This document shows, piece after piece, positions 17,625 through 25,982 of a stretch of DNA of 64,000 nucleotides. Where the stretch lies: positions 248,001 through 312,000 of the forward strand of contig NZ_PXNO01000019.1 of the NCBI RefSeq assembly GCF_003007715.1, written 5' to 3'. The DNA is from Marinobacter shengliensis (GTDB taxonomy: Bacteria > Pseudomonadota > Gammaproteobacteria > Pseudomonadales > Oleiphilaceae). Both the position numbers and the translations under genes were made by a program. How positions within the stretch are numbered: position 1 is the first letter of the stretch; each line of letters begins with the position of its first letter. Under the pieces are notes generated by a model. The model ran no database searches. It was given only the letters and a program-made list of their open reading frames with translations, and was not told the origin of the DNA.

Positions 17625-18782
17625 TCAATCCTGGTGAAGAGGCGGCACTTCCCGCGCCAGCGCCTGTTTTTCAACGGCAAACCGTCCGGTCACCGCAAAC
17701 CCGAGTGTTTCACCGGCAGGCGACTTGAACAACGCTTTCACGTCTGATGCTTCCTGTTCAATCTGCCAGTTCCCTTCGGCGCCGATCGGTGGCGGGCACA
17801 CGGCTGTCGGGCAGCAAGGTGTCTTGACCATGATTGGCATGGTGCCATAGCGGACCTCGGTGCGTTCGCCCGTAAGGGTTTTCGCCAGAGCACGGGCGCA
17901 GGCCATCAACGGCAGTACATACAGCAGCACCTGGCCGTCCACTTCAGCGCAGTCGCCCAGGGCATAGACATCCTCTGCCGAGGTTTCCAGCGCACGGTTC
18001 ACCTGTATGCCCCGCCCGGTGTCCAGCCCCGCGGCTTTCGCCAGCTCGGTTCGCGGCCGCAAACCAACCGCTGAAATCACCAGGTCGGCCTGCAGTGTTT
18101 CACCGTTACCCAGCGTCAGCCGGACGCCGTCTCCGTCCTCATCAACCCGCTCGACAACGGTTCCCAGGTGGAAACGAACCCCAAGCTCCGTCAGCTCATG
18201 GCGAACAGCCTCAGCGGCGGGCTCCGGCAACAGGCTGGGCATCACCGTGGCGTCCGGTGCAATCACGTCGACCTCATAACCACCATTGCGAAGATCGTTG
18301 GCAAACTCACAACCAATCAACCCGGCCCCCATGATCGCTACCCGCTTACCGCCTTCCAGCGCTTTGCGGAATGCCCGGTAGTCCAGCAGGTCGTTAATGG
18401 AGTACACACGGTCCAGGCCATTACCAGCCAGACCAAGGCGGATCACGTCAGCCCCCCAGGCCAGCACCAGCTTGCTGTAACCTAGCCGTTCATCACCCAG
18501 GATCAACTCGTGCTTGCCGGTGTCTATACCGGTCACCGTGGTGTAGGTGCGTACTTCCACCCCAAGCTGCTCAGCCATGGCTTCGGTATCGGCCTGGGCC
18601 AGCCCCTGGGCGTCTTTATCTTTGGTAAACCCGGTAGACAGCATCGGCTTGGAATAGCTGACGCCATCATCGGCGGTGACCATAACGATCGGGGTGTCTT
18701 TGTCCAGCTTGCGGAATTCGCGTACCAGCGAGTAGCCCGACAACCCGGTGCCTACAATCACAATCGGTGCCTGGTTGGTCAT
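17625..18782 (-). CDS. rubB: rubredoxin reductase (FAD/NAD(P)H)
   Basis: This enzyme passes electrons from NAD(P)H to rubredoxin, which feeds alkane hydroxylases or oxidative-stress enzymes. The 385-residue protein has an N-terminal FAD loop (VIVGTGLSGYSLVREFR), a second dinucleotide loop for NADH (VAIMGAGLIGCEFANDL, about 150) and the FAD-binding YALGDCAEVDGQ motif near 275. The C-terminal 60 residues include an unusual CC pair (TPCCPTAVCPPP). Rubredoxin lies 16 bases upstream on the same strand, so the two form an operon. No alkane hydroxylase gene is in the window. Confidence 0.93.
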   Translation of the reverse strand: MTNQAPIVIVGTGLSGYSLVREFRKLDKDTPIVMVTADDGVSYSKPMLSTGFTKDKDAQGLAQADTEAMAEQLGVEVRTYTTVTGIDTGKHELILGDERLGYSKLVLAWGADVIRLGLAGNGLDRVYSINDLLDYRAFRKALEGGKRVAIMGAGLIGCEFANDLRNGGYEVDVIAPDATVMPSLLPEPAAEAVRHELTELGVRFHLGTVVERVDEDGDGVRLTLGNGETLQADLVISAVGLRPRTELAKAAGLDTGRGIQVNRALETSAEDVYALGDCAEVDGQVLLYVLPLMACARALAKTLTGERTEVRYGTMPIMVKTPCCPTAVCPPPIGAEGNWQIEQEASDVKALFKSPAGETLGFAVTGRFAVEKQALAREVPPLHQD

Positions 18783-18798
18783 TCATCTGCTCCGTTTA

Positions 18799-18966
18799 TC
18801 AGCCGATTTCGATCATCTCGAAGTCTTCTTTGCCAACGCCGCAATCCGGGCAAACCCAATCCTCGGGCACGTCTTCCCATTTTGTACCCGGCTCGATTCC
18901 ATCTTCCGGCCAACCCTCGGCCTCATCGTAGATCAGGCCACAAACCACACACTGCCACTTCTTCAT
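18799..18966 (-). CDS. rubA: rubredoxin
   Basis: This 55-residue iron protein carries one Fe held by four cysteines. It reads [18 protein letters not shown], then [13 protein letters not shown], giving the two CxxCG pairs of rubredoxin and the conserved aromatic residues. It is too short for many gene finders but unmistakable. It is the electron acceptor for the reductase encoded just downstream. The spacing pattern fits the AlkG2-like one-domain type used with alkane hydroxylases. Confidence 0.97.
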   Translation of the reverse strand: MKKWQCVVCGLIYDEAEGWPEDGIEPGTKWEDVPEDWVCPDCGVGKEDFEMIEIG

Positions 18967-19233
18967 GCTATCTCTCCCATCAATGTTGGCGGAATATTAT
19001 TGTCTGACAATGCAACAATCAAGCATCACTTTAAAGATTTGTCCGGACAGGCCAGACAACCGCAAAGGGCCATAATACTCGTACCATTGCCGATGACCAA
19101 TGCCAGCACGGACGCTCATCCCGGTATATTTGTGCCAATAGCAGTAACTACAGATAGCTACCGGGCGCCACCCCCTCCCTTCAATGGCCCCACTTCGGTA
19201 TAATCGCCGGTTTTACGACAGGATCCGACCGTT
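18967..19233. promoter_or_regulatory. divergent promoter region, rubredoxin and hpt
   Basis: This stretch without a gene separates two divergent transcripts. A good -10 (TATAAT, 19199-19204) lies 29 bases before the hpt start; no convincing -35 is at the usual distance. AT-rich sequence around 18990-19030 probably holds the rubredoxin promoter, but I cannot fix it. No open frame looks real here. Confidence 0.5.
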
Positions 19234-19791
19234 ATGACCGATACCGTCGCCGACATGAACCAGGTCATGGCCGAAGCCGACTGCCTGGTGAATGAGCAGC
19301 AGGTGAGTGCCGCCATCGACACAATGGCCACTGCCATTACCGAGCGCCTTAAAGACAGCAACCCACTGCTGTTCTGTGTGATGAACGGCGGTCTTATACT
19401 GACCGGGCAACTGCTGCCCAGGCTTCTGTTCCCGGTCCAGGCGGAGTACCTGCACGCAACCCGCTACCGCCAGGAAACCACTGGCGGTATCCTGGAATGG
19501 AAGCTCCAGCCTGAGGCCGACATGAAAGGCCGCACGGTATTGATTGTCGACGATATCCTCGACGAGGGTACGACCCTCTGCGCCATTGCGGATTACTGCC
19601 TGGCTCATGGTGCCCAAGAAGTCCTGACCGCAGTTCTGGTCGACAAGGAGCACGATCGCAAGGCCCGCCCTGGCCTGAAAGCAGACTTCACCGGCCTGTA
19701 TGTCGAAGACCGATTCCTGTTCGGTTATGGCATGGACTACAAGGGATACTGGCGCAACGCGCCCGGAATCTATGCCGTCAAAGGACTCTGA
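19234..19791 (+). CDS. hpt: hypoxanthine-guanine phosphoribosyltransferase
   Basis: This enzyme salvages hypoxanthine and guanine by adding ribose phosphate from PRPP. The 185-residue protein has the PRPP-binding motif VLIVDDILDEGTTL (about 103-116) and the early loop CVMNGGLILTGQLL. The last part contains the base-contact region DRFLFGYGMDYKGYWRN. Its final 20 bases overlap the start of ubiC, so the two are translationally coupled, an unusual pairing of purine salvage with ubiquinone synthesis. Confidence 0.93.
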   Translation: MTDTVADMNQVMAEADCLVNEQQVSAAIDTMATAITERLKDSNPLLFCVMNGGLILTGQLLPRLLFPVQAEYLHATRYRQETTGGILEWKLQPEADMKGRTVLIVDDILDEGTTLCAIADYCLAHGAQEVLTAVLVDKEHDRKARPGLKADFTGLYVEDRFLFGYGMDYKGYWRNAPGIYAVKGL

Positions 19792-20326
19792 CCACCGCAA
19801 CGGGCCGATCATTCCCCCCACGCGCTGGTACCGTTCTCTTGCTGCCGCCGGGCTTCACAATCCGGCGGTACACGGCCCGGCCCGGCACTGGCTCCAGGTG
19901 GAGGGCTCGTTTACCCGGGCGCTCCAACAACAGTGCCGTTACCGCTTTCACGTGGAAGTCTGCAACGAGGGCTTCGCCGTGCCAACACTTGAGGAAGCAC
20001 GGCGCCTCGGCCTCGCGCCCCGGCAGCGGGCCTGGATCAGGGAAGTACGCCTGTGCGGCGATAGCCAACCCTGGGTTCTTGCCCGCACCGTCATTCCCCT
20101 GGCCTGCCTCGAAGGCAACGGCCGACGCCTTCGCAACCTTGGCAACAAGCCTCTTGGTGCCTATCTCTTCAGCCGTCCTGAATGGCTGCGCGGCCCACTG
20201 GAAACCGGACTATGCCAGAACACCGATGGCCAGCAGCCGCAATTGGCCCGGCGCTCCCTGTTTCACCGAGGCAACGAGGCCCTGATGGTGGGCGAGTACC
20301 TGCTGCCCACACTCTACCAGCGGTAA
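19772..20326 (+). CDS. ubiC: chorismate lyase
   Basis: UbiC splits chorismate to 4-hydroxybenzoate and pyruvate, the first step of ubiquinone synthesis. The 184-residue protein shows the family pattern PWVLARTVIPL, then GNKPLGAYLFS, and RRSLFHRGNEALMVGEYLLPTL at the end, including the conserved arginines and glutamate that hold chorismate. I chose the ATG at 19772, which overlaps the end of hpt; the open frame continues upstream only as out-of-frame hpt. No ribosome site is visible, as expected for coupled translation. ubiA follows 78 bases later. Confidence 0.92.
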   Translation: MPSKDSDHRNGPIIPPTRWYRSLAAAGLHNPAVHGPARHWLQVEGSFTRALQQQCRYRFHVEVCNEGFAVPTLEEARRLGLAPRQRAWIREVRLCGDSQPWVLARTVIPLACLEGNGRRLRNLGNKPLGAYLFSRPEWLRGPLETGLCQNTDGQQPQLARRSLFHRGNEALMVGEYLLPTLYQR

Positions 20327-20333
20327 ACACGGG

Positions 20334-20363
20334 TTTAACCGGCGCCGCCAGGCTGGCTATAAT
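20334..20363 (+). promoter_or_regulatory. possible promoter before ubiA
   Basis: TATAAT (20358-20363) is a perfect -10, with TTTAAC (20334-20339) as a possible -35 at 18 bases. The -10 sits inside a short dyad, GGCTG..CAGCC. It would allow ubiA to be expressed apart from hpt-ubiC. Confidence 0.45.
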
Positions 20364-20404
20364 CAGCCACTGCCCACGTACCCGACCGATGGAAGACCCT
20401 TGCC

Positions 20405-21289
20405 ATGCTGCAGAACGCCCTGCCAGAACACGTCCAGAGCCGTCTGGCCGATTACGCGAAGCTGCTGCGCATCGACCGGCCTATTGGCAGCCTGCTGTTA
20501 CTCTGGCCCACCTGGTGGGCACTCTGGCTGGCCGCCGGTGGAATGCCGTCCCTGGCCAACGTTGTGATCTTCACCCTGGGCGTGTTCTTCATGCGGGCGG
20601 CGGGCTGCGCCATTAACGACTTCGCTGACCGGGACTGGGACCGCCACGTCAAACGCACCAAAGACCGCCCCCTGACCACTGGCCGCATCCGGGCCTGGGA
20701 AGCCGTCGCCCTGTTTGCCGGCCTGTGCCTGGTGTCGTTCCTGATGGTCGTGCTGTTCACCAACTCGCTGACCCTGTACCTGTCATTCGGCGGTGCCCTG
20801 CTGGCCTTCATTTATCCGTTCATGAAGCGCTATACCCACCTGCCCCAGCTGTTCCTGGGCGCCGCTTTCTCCTGGGCCATCCCCATGGCCTGGGCCGCCG
20901 AGGCCAATGAACTGAGCCAGCTCACCTGGCTGCTGTTCACCGCCAACGTGCTCTGGACCGTCGCCTACGACACTCTCTACGCCATGGTTGACCGGGATGA
21001 TGACGTCAAGGTAGGCATCAAATCGACCGCCATCCTGTTTGGAGAGGCCGACCGGGCCATTATCGGTAGCTTGCAGGCGATGGTGATTATCATCTTGATC
21101 ATGGTGGGCAACCAGGCCGAACTTGGCAGCTTCTATTATCTGGGAGTGGTCGCCATGGCCAGCCTGTTTGTCTACCAACAATACCTGGCACGGGAGCGCT
21201 CCCGGGACGGCTGCTTCAAGGCCTTTCTCAACAATAACTGGGCGGGCTTTGCAGTGTTCGCCGGCCTGGCGCTGGATTTGATGATCTGA
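20405..21289 (+). CDS. ubiA: 4-hydroxybenzoate polyprenyltransferase
   Basis: UbiA attaches the polyprenyl tail to 4-hydroxybenzoate in the inner membrane. The 294-residue protein has both aspartate-rich motifs that bind the prenyl diphosphate: [11 protein letters not shown] (about 77-87) and [12 protein letters not shown] (about 190-201). About eight to nine membrane helices are evident. It is the second ubiquinone step after ubiC, which lies just upstream. The gene ends 10 bases before a PhoB-box-like sequence that serves phoB. Confidence 0.97.
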   Translation: MLQNALPEHVQSRLADYAKLLRIDRPIGSLLLLWPTWWALWLAAGGMPSLANVVIFTLGVFFMRAAGCAINDFADRDWDRHVKRTKDRPLTTGRIRAWEAVALFAGLCLVSFLMVVLFTNSLTLYLSFGGALLAFIYPFMKRYTHLPQLFLGAAFSWAIPMAWAAEANELSQLTWLLFTANVLWTVAYDTLYAMVDRDDDVKVGIKSTAILFGEADRAIIGSLQAMVIIILIMVGNQAELGSFYYLGVVAMASLFVYQQYLARERSRDGCFKAFLNNNWAGFAVFAGLALDLMI

Positions 21290-21299
21290 CCATCCAACC

Positions 21300-21333
21300 A
21301 TGTCATATACTTGTAACAAAGACGCGTTGTAAT
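21300..21333 (+). promoter_or_regulatory. Pho box and -10 of phoBR
   Basis: ATGTCAT-ATAC-TTGTAAC (21300-21317) is a 7-4-7 direct repeat close to the PhoB consensus. After exactly 10 bases comes TGTAAT (21328-21333), a good -10. This is the layout of PhoB-activated promoters, in which the box replaces the -35. It predicts that phoBR activates itself. Confidence 0.8.
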
Positions 21334-21351
21334 GACTCAGCAACATTACTG

Positions 21352-21370
21352 GGGAGCAATTATTGCTCCC
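21352..21370. promoter_or_regulatory. perfect dyad in the phoB leader
   Basis: GGGAGCAAT and ATTGCTCCC form a 9-bp perfect inverted repeat around one T, between the phoB -10 and its start codon. It has no T-run. It could be an operator or a leader hairpin; a one-base loop makes a DNA dyad more likely than RNA. Confidence 0.5.
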
Positions 21371-21394
21371 AGGGTCTGACACAGGTTAATGCTC

Positions 21395-22087
21395 ATGACT
21401 GGAAAAACTGTCCTGATCGTCGATGACGAAGCACCTATCCGCGAGATGATCGCGGTCGCGCTCGAAATGGCTGATTATGACTACCTGGAGGCAGCGGATG
21501 CCCGAGAAGCGCATGCCCTGATCGTTGATAAACAGCCCGACCTGATTCTTCTGGATTGGATGCTGCCTGGCACCAGCGGGGTTGAACTGGCCCGAAGGCT
21601 GAAAAAAGAAGAGGCCACGGCGGATATTCCGATCATCATGCTGACCGCCAAGGTTGAGGAAGACAACAAGATCCAGGGCCTTGAAGTGGGTGCCGACGAT
21701 TACATCACCAAGCCTTTCAGCCCCAGGGAACTGGTGGCACGTCTGAAGGCCGTGCTCCGCCGGGCAACGCCGGCCGGCGTTGACAGCCCCATTGAAGTGG
21801 AAGGCCTGACCCTGGACCCGGTCGGCCACCGGGTCACTTCCCCTGAGGGCGCACTGACCATGGGACCCACCGAATACCGGCTGTTGCAGTTTTTCATGAC
21901 TCACCAGGAACGGGTGTATACCCGCTCCCAGTTGCTGGACCAGGTCTGGGGCGGCAATGTGTATGTTGAAGAACGCACCGTTGACGTGCACATACGGCGC
22001 TTGCGCAAGGCGCTCGGCGACAAGTACGATCACCTGATTCAGACGGTACGGGGCACCGGATACCGCTTCTCAACACGAGCCGCCTGA
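21395..22087 (+). CDS. phoB: phosphate response regulator PhoB
   Basis: PhoB is the transcription activator of the phosphate-starvation regulon. The 230-residue protein has a receiver domain (1-125) with the phosphorylated Asp in [13 protein letters not shown] and the switch region [33 protein letters not shown] winged-helix DNA-binding domain follows, with [29 protein letters not shown]. The sequence is very close to Pseudomonas PhoB, whose N-terminus supports the second ATG (21395) over the one at 21389. A Pho box lies upstream at 21300-21317, and phoR follows 52 bases later. Confidence 0.97.
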   Translation: MTGKTVLIVDDEAPIREMIAVALEMADYDYLEAADAREAHALIVDKQPDLILLDWMLPGTSGVELARRLKKEEATADIPIIMLTAKVEEDNKIQGLEVGADDYITKPFSPRELVARLKAVLRRATPAGVDSPIEVEGLTLDPVGHRVTSPEGALTMGPTEYRLLQFFMTHQERVYTRSQLLDQVWGGNVYVEERTVDVHIRRLRKALGDKYDHLIQTVRGTGYRFSTRAA

Positions 22088-22139
22088 TCCATACCGGCCG
22101 TCACGCATCAGCGCCGGACACACAACAAGGCAGACTTTG

Positions 22140-23459
22140 ATGCAACACAACTGGTCAAGATATCTGCGCCTGATCTTCGCCGGCCTTGCCGGCGCCACCC
22201 TGGTGGGCTGGTATTTCGGCTACCCATTGTATGGCCTGCTCGCGGGACTGATGGCCTACCTCTGGTGGACACTGGGCCAGGCCCGCCACCTCTACCAATG
22301 GCTGGCCAACCCCAGCGCCACTGGCGAGCCACCCAAAAGTATCGGCCTGTGGGGTGACATCTTTGACAACCTTCACAAACTTCACCAGGGGCACCTGCTG
22401 ACCCAGGACCGGCTACGCGCCCGGATCAACCGTGTGCAGGAATCCACCAACGCCATGCGTGACGGGGTCATCATGACCGACGCCCGGGGCGCCATGGAGT
22501 GGTGGAACGGCTCGGCGGAATACCTGCTCGGATTCCGGCGCAGCACCGACCAGGGGCAATACATTCACAACCTGATTCGCACCCCGACCTTCAAAGCCTA
22601 CTTCGACGCCCGGGATTACCGGGAGCCACTGGAAATCCACTCACCAGCCCGGCCCCACATCCACCTGCAGATCCAGATCAGCCTGTTTGGCGATGACGAC
22701 CGGCTGATCGTCGCCAAGGACGTCACCCGGCTTTACCAACTGGAACAGATGCGCAGGGATTTTGTCGGCAACGTCTCCCATGAAATGCGTACCCCGCTGA
22801 CCGTCATCAGCGGATATCTGGAAACCCTGGTTGATCACGGTGACGAACTGCCCCCGAAGTGGCGACGGGCCATCAACACCATGGCGGCGCAGTCCTCCCG
22901 CATGGAGGCCCTGATAACCGACTTGATCCTGCTGTCAAAAATTGAGACCGGGGAACACACCAGCGACGATGCCCTGACCGATGTCGAACAGCTGATCGAG
23001 CAGATCTGCCACGATGCCAGGGCGCTCAGTGGCGAGAGAAATCACAGAATTCTGGTAGAGGTCACAGACCACCGTCTGTTACGGGGCGACGAGAGTCAGC
23101 TAAGGAGCGCCTTTTCAAACCTGATCTTCAATGCCGTCAAATACACCCCGGCCAACGGCAACATTGAAGTCTCCTGGAGTACCAACCGGGACGGCGCTCA
23201 CCTGCGGGTAAAGGACACCGGCATCGGTATTGACCCGGTTCATATCCCCCGACTGACCGAGCGTTTTTACCGGGCCGACCCGAGCCGACACAAAGATACC
23301 GGCGGGACTGGTCTGGGCCTGGCCATCGTCAAGCATGTACTGATCAACCACGACGGCAATCTCGAAATTCGCAGTAAGGTTGGCGAAGGCAGCGAATTCA
23401 TTTGCCACTTCCCCCGGGAACGACTGGTGGAACGGGTTCCGGAAACCAACGACCGCTGA
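22140..23459 (+). CDS. phoR: phosphate sensor histidine kinase PhoR
   Basis: PhoR phosphorylates PhoB when phosphate is scarce and dephosphorylates it otherwise, under control of the Pst complex and PhoU. The 439-residue protein has two N-terminal membrane segments (about 8-48) with almost no periplasmic loop, a cytosolic PAS-like region (about 95-205), the HisKA motif FVGNVSHEMRTPLTVISGYLE with the phosphorylated His, and the ATPase boxes NLIFNAVKYTPANG, VKDTGIGID and GGTGLGLAIVKH. The ATG at 22140 follows AAGG. A small dyad (23461-23479) separates it from the convergent response-regulator gene. Confidence 0.97.
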   Translation: MQHNWSRYLRLIFAGLAGATLVGWYFGYPLYGLLAGLMAYLWWTLGQARHLYQWLANPSATGEPPKSIGLWGDIFDNLHKLHQGHLLTQDRLRARINRVQESTNAMRDGVIMTDARGAMEWWNGSAEYLLGFRRSTDQGQYIHNLIRTPTFKAYFDARDYREPLEIHSPARPHIHLQIQISLFGDDDRLIVAKDVTRLYQLEQMRRDFVGNVSHEMRTPLTVISGYLETLVDHGDELPPKWRRAINTMAAQSSRMEALITDLILLSKIETGEHTSDDALTDVEQLIEQICHDARALSGERNHRILVEVTDHRLLRGDESQLRSAFSNLIFNAVKYTPANGNIEVSWSTNRDGAHLRVKDTGIGIDPVHIPRLTERFYRADPSRHKDTGGTGLGLAIVKHVLINHDGNLEIRSKVGEGSEFICHFPRERLVERVPETNDR

Positions 23460-23460
23460 T

Positions 23461-23479
23461 TCGCCCGACACCAGGGCGA
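23461..23479. terminator. short dyad between phoR and the convergent regulator gene
   Basis: TCGCCC and GGGCGA pair around a seven-base loop in the 21-base gap between two convergent stop codons. There is no T-run on either side, so it is a weak terminator at best. Confidence 0.35.
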
Positions 23480-23480
23480 C

Positions 23481-24374
23481 CTAGCGGCTACCTGCACGGA
23501 ATCGCGCCACAAATCGTGACAGATCTTCCAGTTTTTTCGGATCCTCGTCGACAAACCGGATGGTGACGCTGACAAAGTCGGTATCCTGTCGTTTGTCGAC
23601 TGCCTGCAACTGGTGCACATAGCCATTCAGGCGAGCCATCTGCCCGTCGCCAATATCAATATCCACCACCGCCTGATCCAGGATGCCGGGAAACTCCTGG
23701 TCCCGCTTGGCAACCACCCGAACTTCCATCAAGTTGACATCTTTCACCACAGATTTCAGCGTGCTGTCGGAAAACCTGACCGAGGCCAGGCTCATGGGCC
23801 CGCGAGCGGCCGGTCTGGACGTGGCTTCTCGACGCCCTCCCGCCAACAGCGGATTGTCCTGTTCCTCGGCACCAGCGGCCGGTTCTTTTCGAGGCTCAGG
23901 AGCATCCCGCTTCTGGGTTAGTAGCGCCGCTGATTCCTTGAAGGCATCCGCCGGCCCCTCCATGGATTTGCCGCCTTTCTCCATAGCGTCTTTCAGGCGC
24001 CGCCCCATAACCTTGATAATTTTCTTGCTCAACCCCTCAGGACTGAATGGCTTGCCCAGGTACTCGGACACCCCTTCCTTGACCGCCTCAATCACATGGT
24101 CCTTATCGCCCCGGCTGGTAATCATGATGAATGGCACTTTCTCGTACTGAGGCTGCTGGCGCATCCACTGCAGCAGTTCCAGCCCGGACATCTCGGGCAT
24201 TTCCCAGTCACACAGAACCAGATCAAAATTGCTCCGGGACATCAGCGACTGGGCCCGGCGACCATTCTGGGCATCGGTAGTCTCGATCACCGGGAATCGC
24301 TGGCGTACGGTGCGTTTTACCAGATCCCTCACAAAACTGGCGTCGTCCACCACCAGCGCTTTCAGTGTTGCCAT
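23481..24374 (-). CDS. response regulator with unidentified C-terminal domain
   Basis: This 297-residue protein has an N-terminal CheY-like receiver (about 1-120) with VVDDASFVRDLVKRTVRQ, the phosphorylated Asp in LVLCDWEMPEMSGLELLQW and the switch lysine in YLGKPFSPEGL. A charged linker rich in Pro, Glu and Arg spans about 125-190. The C-terminal 100 residues (VRVVAKRDQEFPGILDQAVVDIDIGDGQMARLNGYVHQL and on) form a beta-rich domain that I cannot name. It is not an obvious DNA-binding, GGDEF or methylesterase domain. Pseudomonas aeruginosa also has an orphan regulator near phoB-phoR and pst. The ATG at 24386 is an alternative start. Confidence 0.8.
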   Translation of the reverse strand: MATLKALVVDDASFVRDLVKRTVRQRFPVIETTDAQNGRRAQSLMSRSNFDLVLCDWEMPEMSGLELLQWMRQQPQYEKVPFIMITSRGDKDHVIEAVKEGVSEYLGKPFSPEGLSKKIIKVMGRRLKDAMEKGGKSMEGPADAFKESAALLTQKRDAPEPRKEPAAGAEEQDNPLLAGGRREATSRPAARGPMSLASVRFSDSTLKSVVKDVNLMEVRVVAKRDQEFPGILDQAVVDIDIGDGQMARLNGYVHQLQAVDKRQDTDFVSVTIRFVDEDPKKLEDLSRFVARFRAGSR

Positions 24375-24588
24375 AAAACCATCCACTCCGGGCTTGCGTG
24401 CATCCGTAAACTATAGAACATCGCGGGCTCAGCGTGACCCACCCGCAACAAAAAGACGACAAACACGACAGATGCCATCAGGCATTAAAGAATTGTCACA
24501 CACCAGGCCCTCATGCAGTGTTTTCCCGGCTGGAAAACAGGCTAACATGGCGACATCGATCGCTTACCTTCGTCCCGAGAGGTTTACT

Positions 24589-25824
24589 GTGGCTCATCTG
24601 ATTACACGGCCGAACATCCGCCGTACCCTGGCTGCCCTGTCACTATCGGCCCTGGCCTTTAGCGCTCAGGGCCAGAGCATACCGGTCATGACTGACGAGC
24701 AATTTGCCGAGTGCAAACAAACCCTCGAGGCCAGGGCTGTCGGTGCCGGCGTCAGCGAGGCTACCGCCCGGGACGTGCTGGCCAACGTTAACTATATTGA
24801 GCGCGTGATTGAGCTCGACCGCCGGCAACCGGAGTTTACAACCACGTTTGCCGATTACTTCAACCGCCGCGTGAATGAGTCCCGAATTACCAAAGGCCGG
24901 GAGTTACTCGAAACGCATCGGGATCTGCTCAACCGGGTTACCCGTGAAACCGGAGTCCCGGCGCCCTACCTGCTGGCGTTCTGGGGCCTTGAGACTAACT
25001 ATGGCAGCTACTTCGGCAAGATGCCGGTGCCCAGCTCACTGGCAACCCTGGCCTGCGACCAGCGCCGCAGCACTTTTTTTACCGAGCAGTTCGTTGCGGC
25101 CCTGAAAATCATTGACGAAGGGGCCATTCCCGCGGAACAGATGGAAGGCTCCTGGGCCGGCGCCATGGGCCACGTCCAGTTCATGCCCACTGTGTTCCTG
25201 CAACATGCGGTCGATGCCGATGGCGACGGCCGCCGGGACCTTTGGAACAGCCTGCCGGATGCCATGATGTCTGCGGGTAAGTTCCTCCAATCCATGGGCT
25301 GGGACGGCGAGTATCGCTGGGGCCGGGAGGTCCTTCTGCCAGCCAACTTTGACTTCAGCCTGTCCGATGGCCGCCGTTTACCATTGGCCGAATGGCGTGG
25401 TATGGGCATCACAGATGCCTTTGGCAACGCCCTGGCAAACGAACCGATTGAAGCGGCACTGGTGGTGCCCAGCGGCCATCGGGGCCCGGCGTTCCTGGTT
25501 TACAGCAACTTCCGGGTCATCATGGGCTGGAACCGTTCGGAGTTCTATGCCGTGTCCGTTGGCCACCTGGCCGATCGAATTGCTGGCGCCGGCGGGCTTC
25601 AGAATCCACCGCCGGAAGATCAGCCCACCCTGTCCCGTGACCAGATCATCCAGCTTCAGGAGAACCTCAACACCAAGGGTTTTGCCAGCGGCAACCCTGA
25701 TGGCATCCTCGGCTCAAACACCCGTAAGGCCATTCGCGAGTTCCAGAAATCCCAGGGCCTGATTGCCGACGGCATGCCGTCGGAACTCCTGCTAGAGAAA
25801 CTGAACGTGATCAATGAAAGCTGA
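24589..25824 (+). CDS. lytic murein transglycosylase, MltB type
   Basis: This enzyme cleaves the glycan strand of peptidoglycan without hydrolysis, leaving anhydro-muramic ends. The SLT_2/MltB domain shows LAFWGLETNYGSYFGK with the catalytic glutamate, then GSWAGAMGHVQFMPTVFLQHAVDADGDGRRD and FLVYSNFRVIMGWNRS. The last 65 residues are a peptidoglycan-binding repeat (QIIQLQENLNTKGF.. DGILGSNTRKAIREFQKSQGL). I chose the GTG at 24589, which has a clear GAGAGG six bases upstream and gives a clean signal peptide ending at SAQGQS. An ATG at 24547 is in frame. A strong terminator overlaps the stop codon. Confidence 0.92.
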   Translation: MAHLITRPNIRRTLAALSLSALAFSAQGQSIPVMTDEQFAECKQTLEARAVGAGVSEATARDVLANVNYIERVIELDRRQPEFTTTFADYFNRRVNESRITKGRELLETHRDLLNRVTRETGVPAPYLLAFWGLETNYGSYFGKMPVPSSLATLACDQRRSTFFTEQFVAALKIIDEGAIPAEQMEGSWAGAMGHVQFMPTVFLQHAVDADGDGRRDLWNSLPDAMMSAGKFLQSMGWDGEYRWGREVLLPANFDFSLSDGRRLPLAEWRGMGITDAFGNALANEPIEAALVVPSGHRGPAFLVYSNFRVIMGWNRSEFYAVSVGHLADRIAGAGGLQNPPPEDQPTLSRDQIIQLQENLNTKGFASGNPDGILGSNTRKAIREFQKSQGLIADGMPSELLLEKLNVINES

Positions 25825-25848
25825 CGCCCATTGCGTCGGCTTTTTTTA
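25819..25848 (+). terminator. rho-independent terminator after the transglycosylase gene
   Basis: AGCTGACGC (25819-25827) pairs with GCGTCGGCT (25833-25841, one G-U pair) around CCATT, followed by a T-run. The TGA stop codon (25822-25824) lies inside the stem, so the ribosome reaches the hairpin as it terminates. Confidence 0.85.
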
Positions 25849-25982
25849 CACGTCCTCCATTGGCCAGACTACTAATCCCCTATTAACAGGCAGTTATACA
25901 CCTGGCACAGATCTGGCTACATGTTCCAGCGATTCCCGGAGCCGACGGGAGAAACTGACTAGCTGGTAACAAGGTGAAGATC

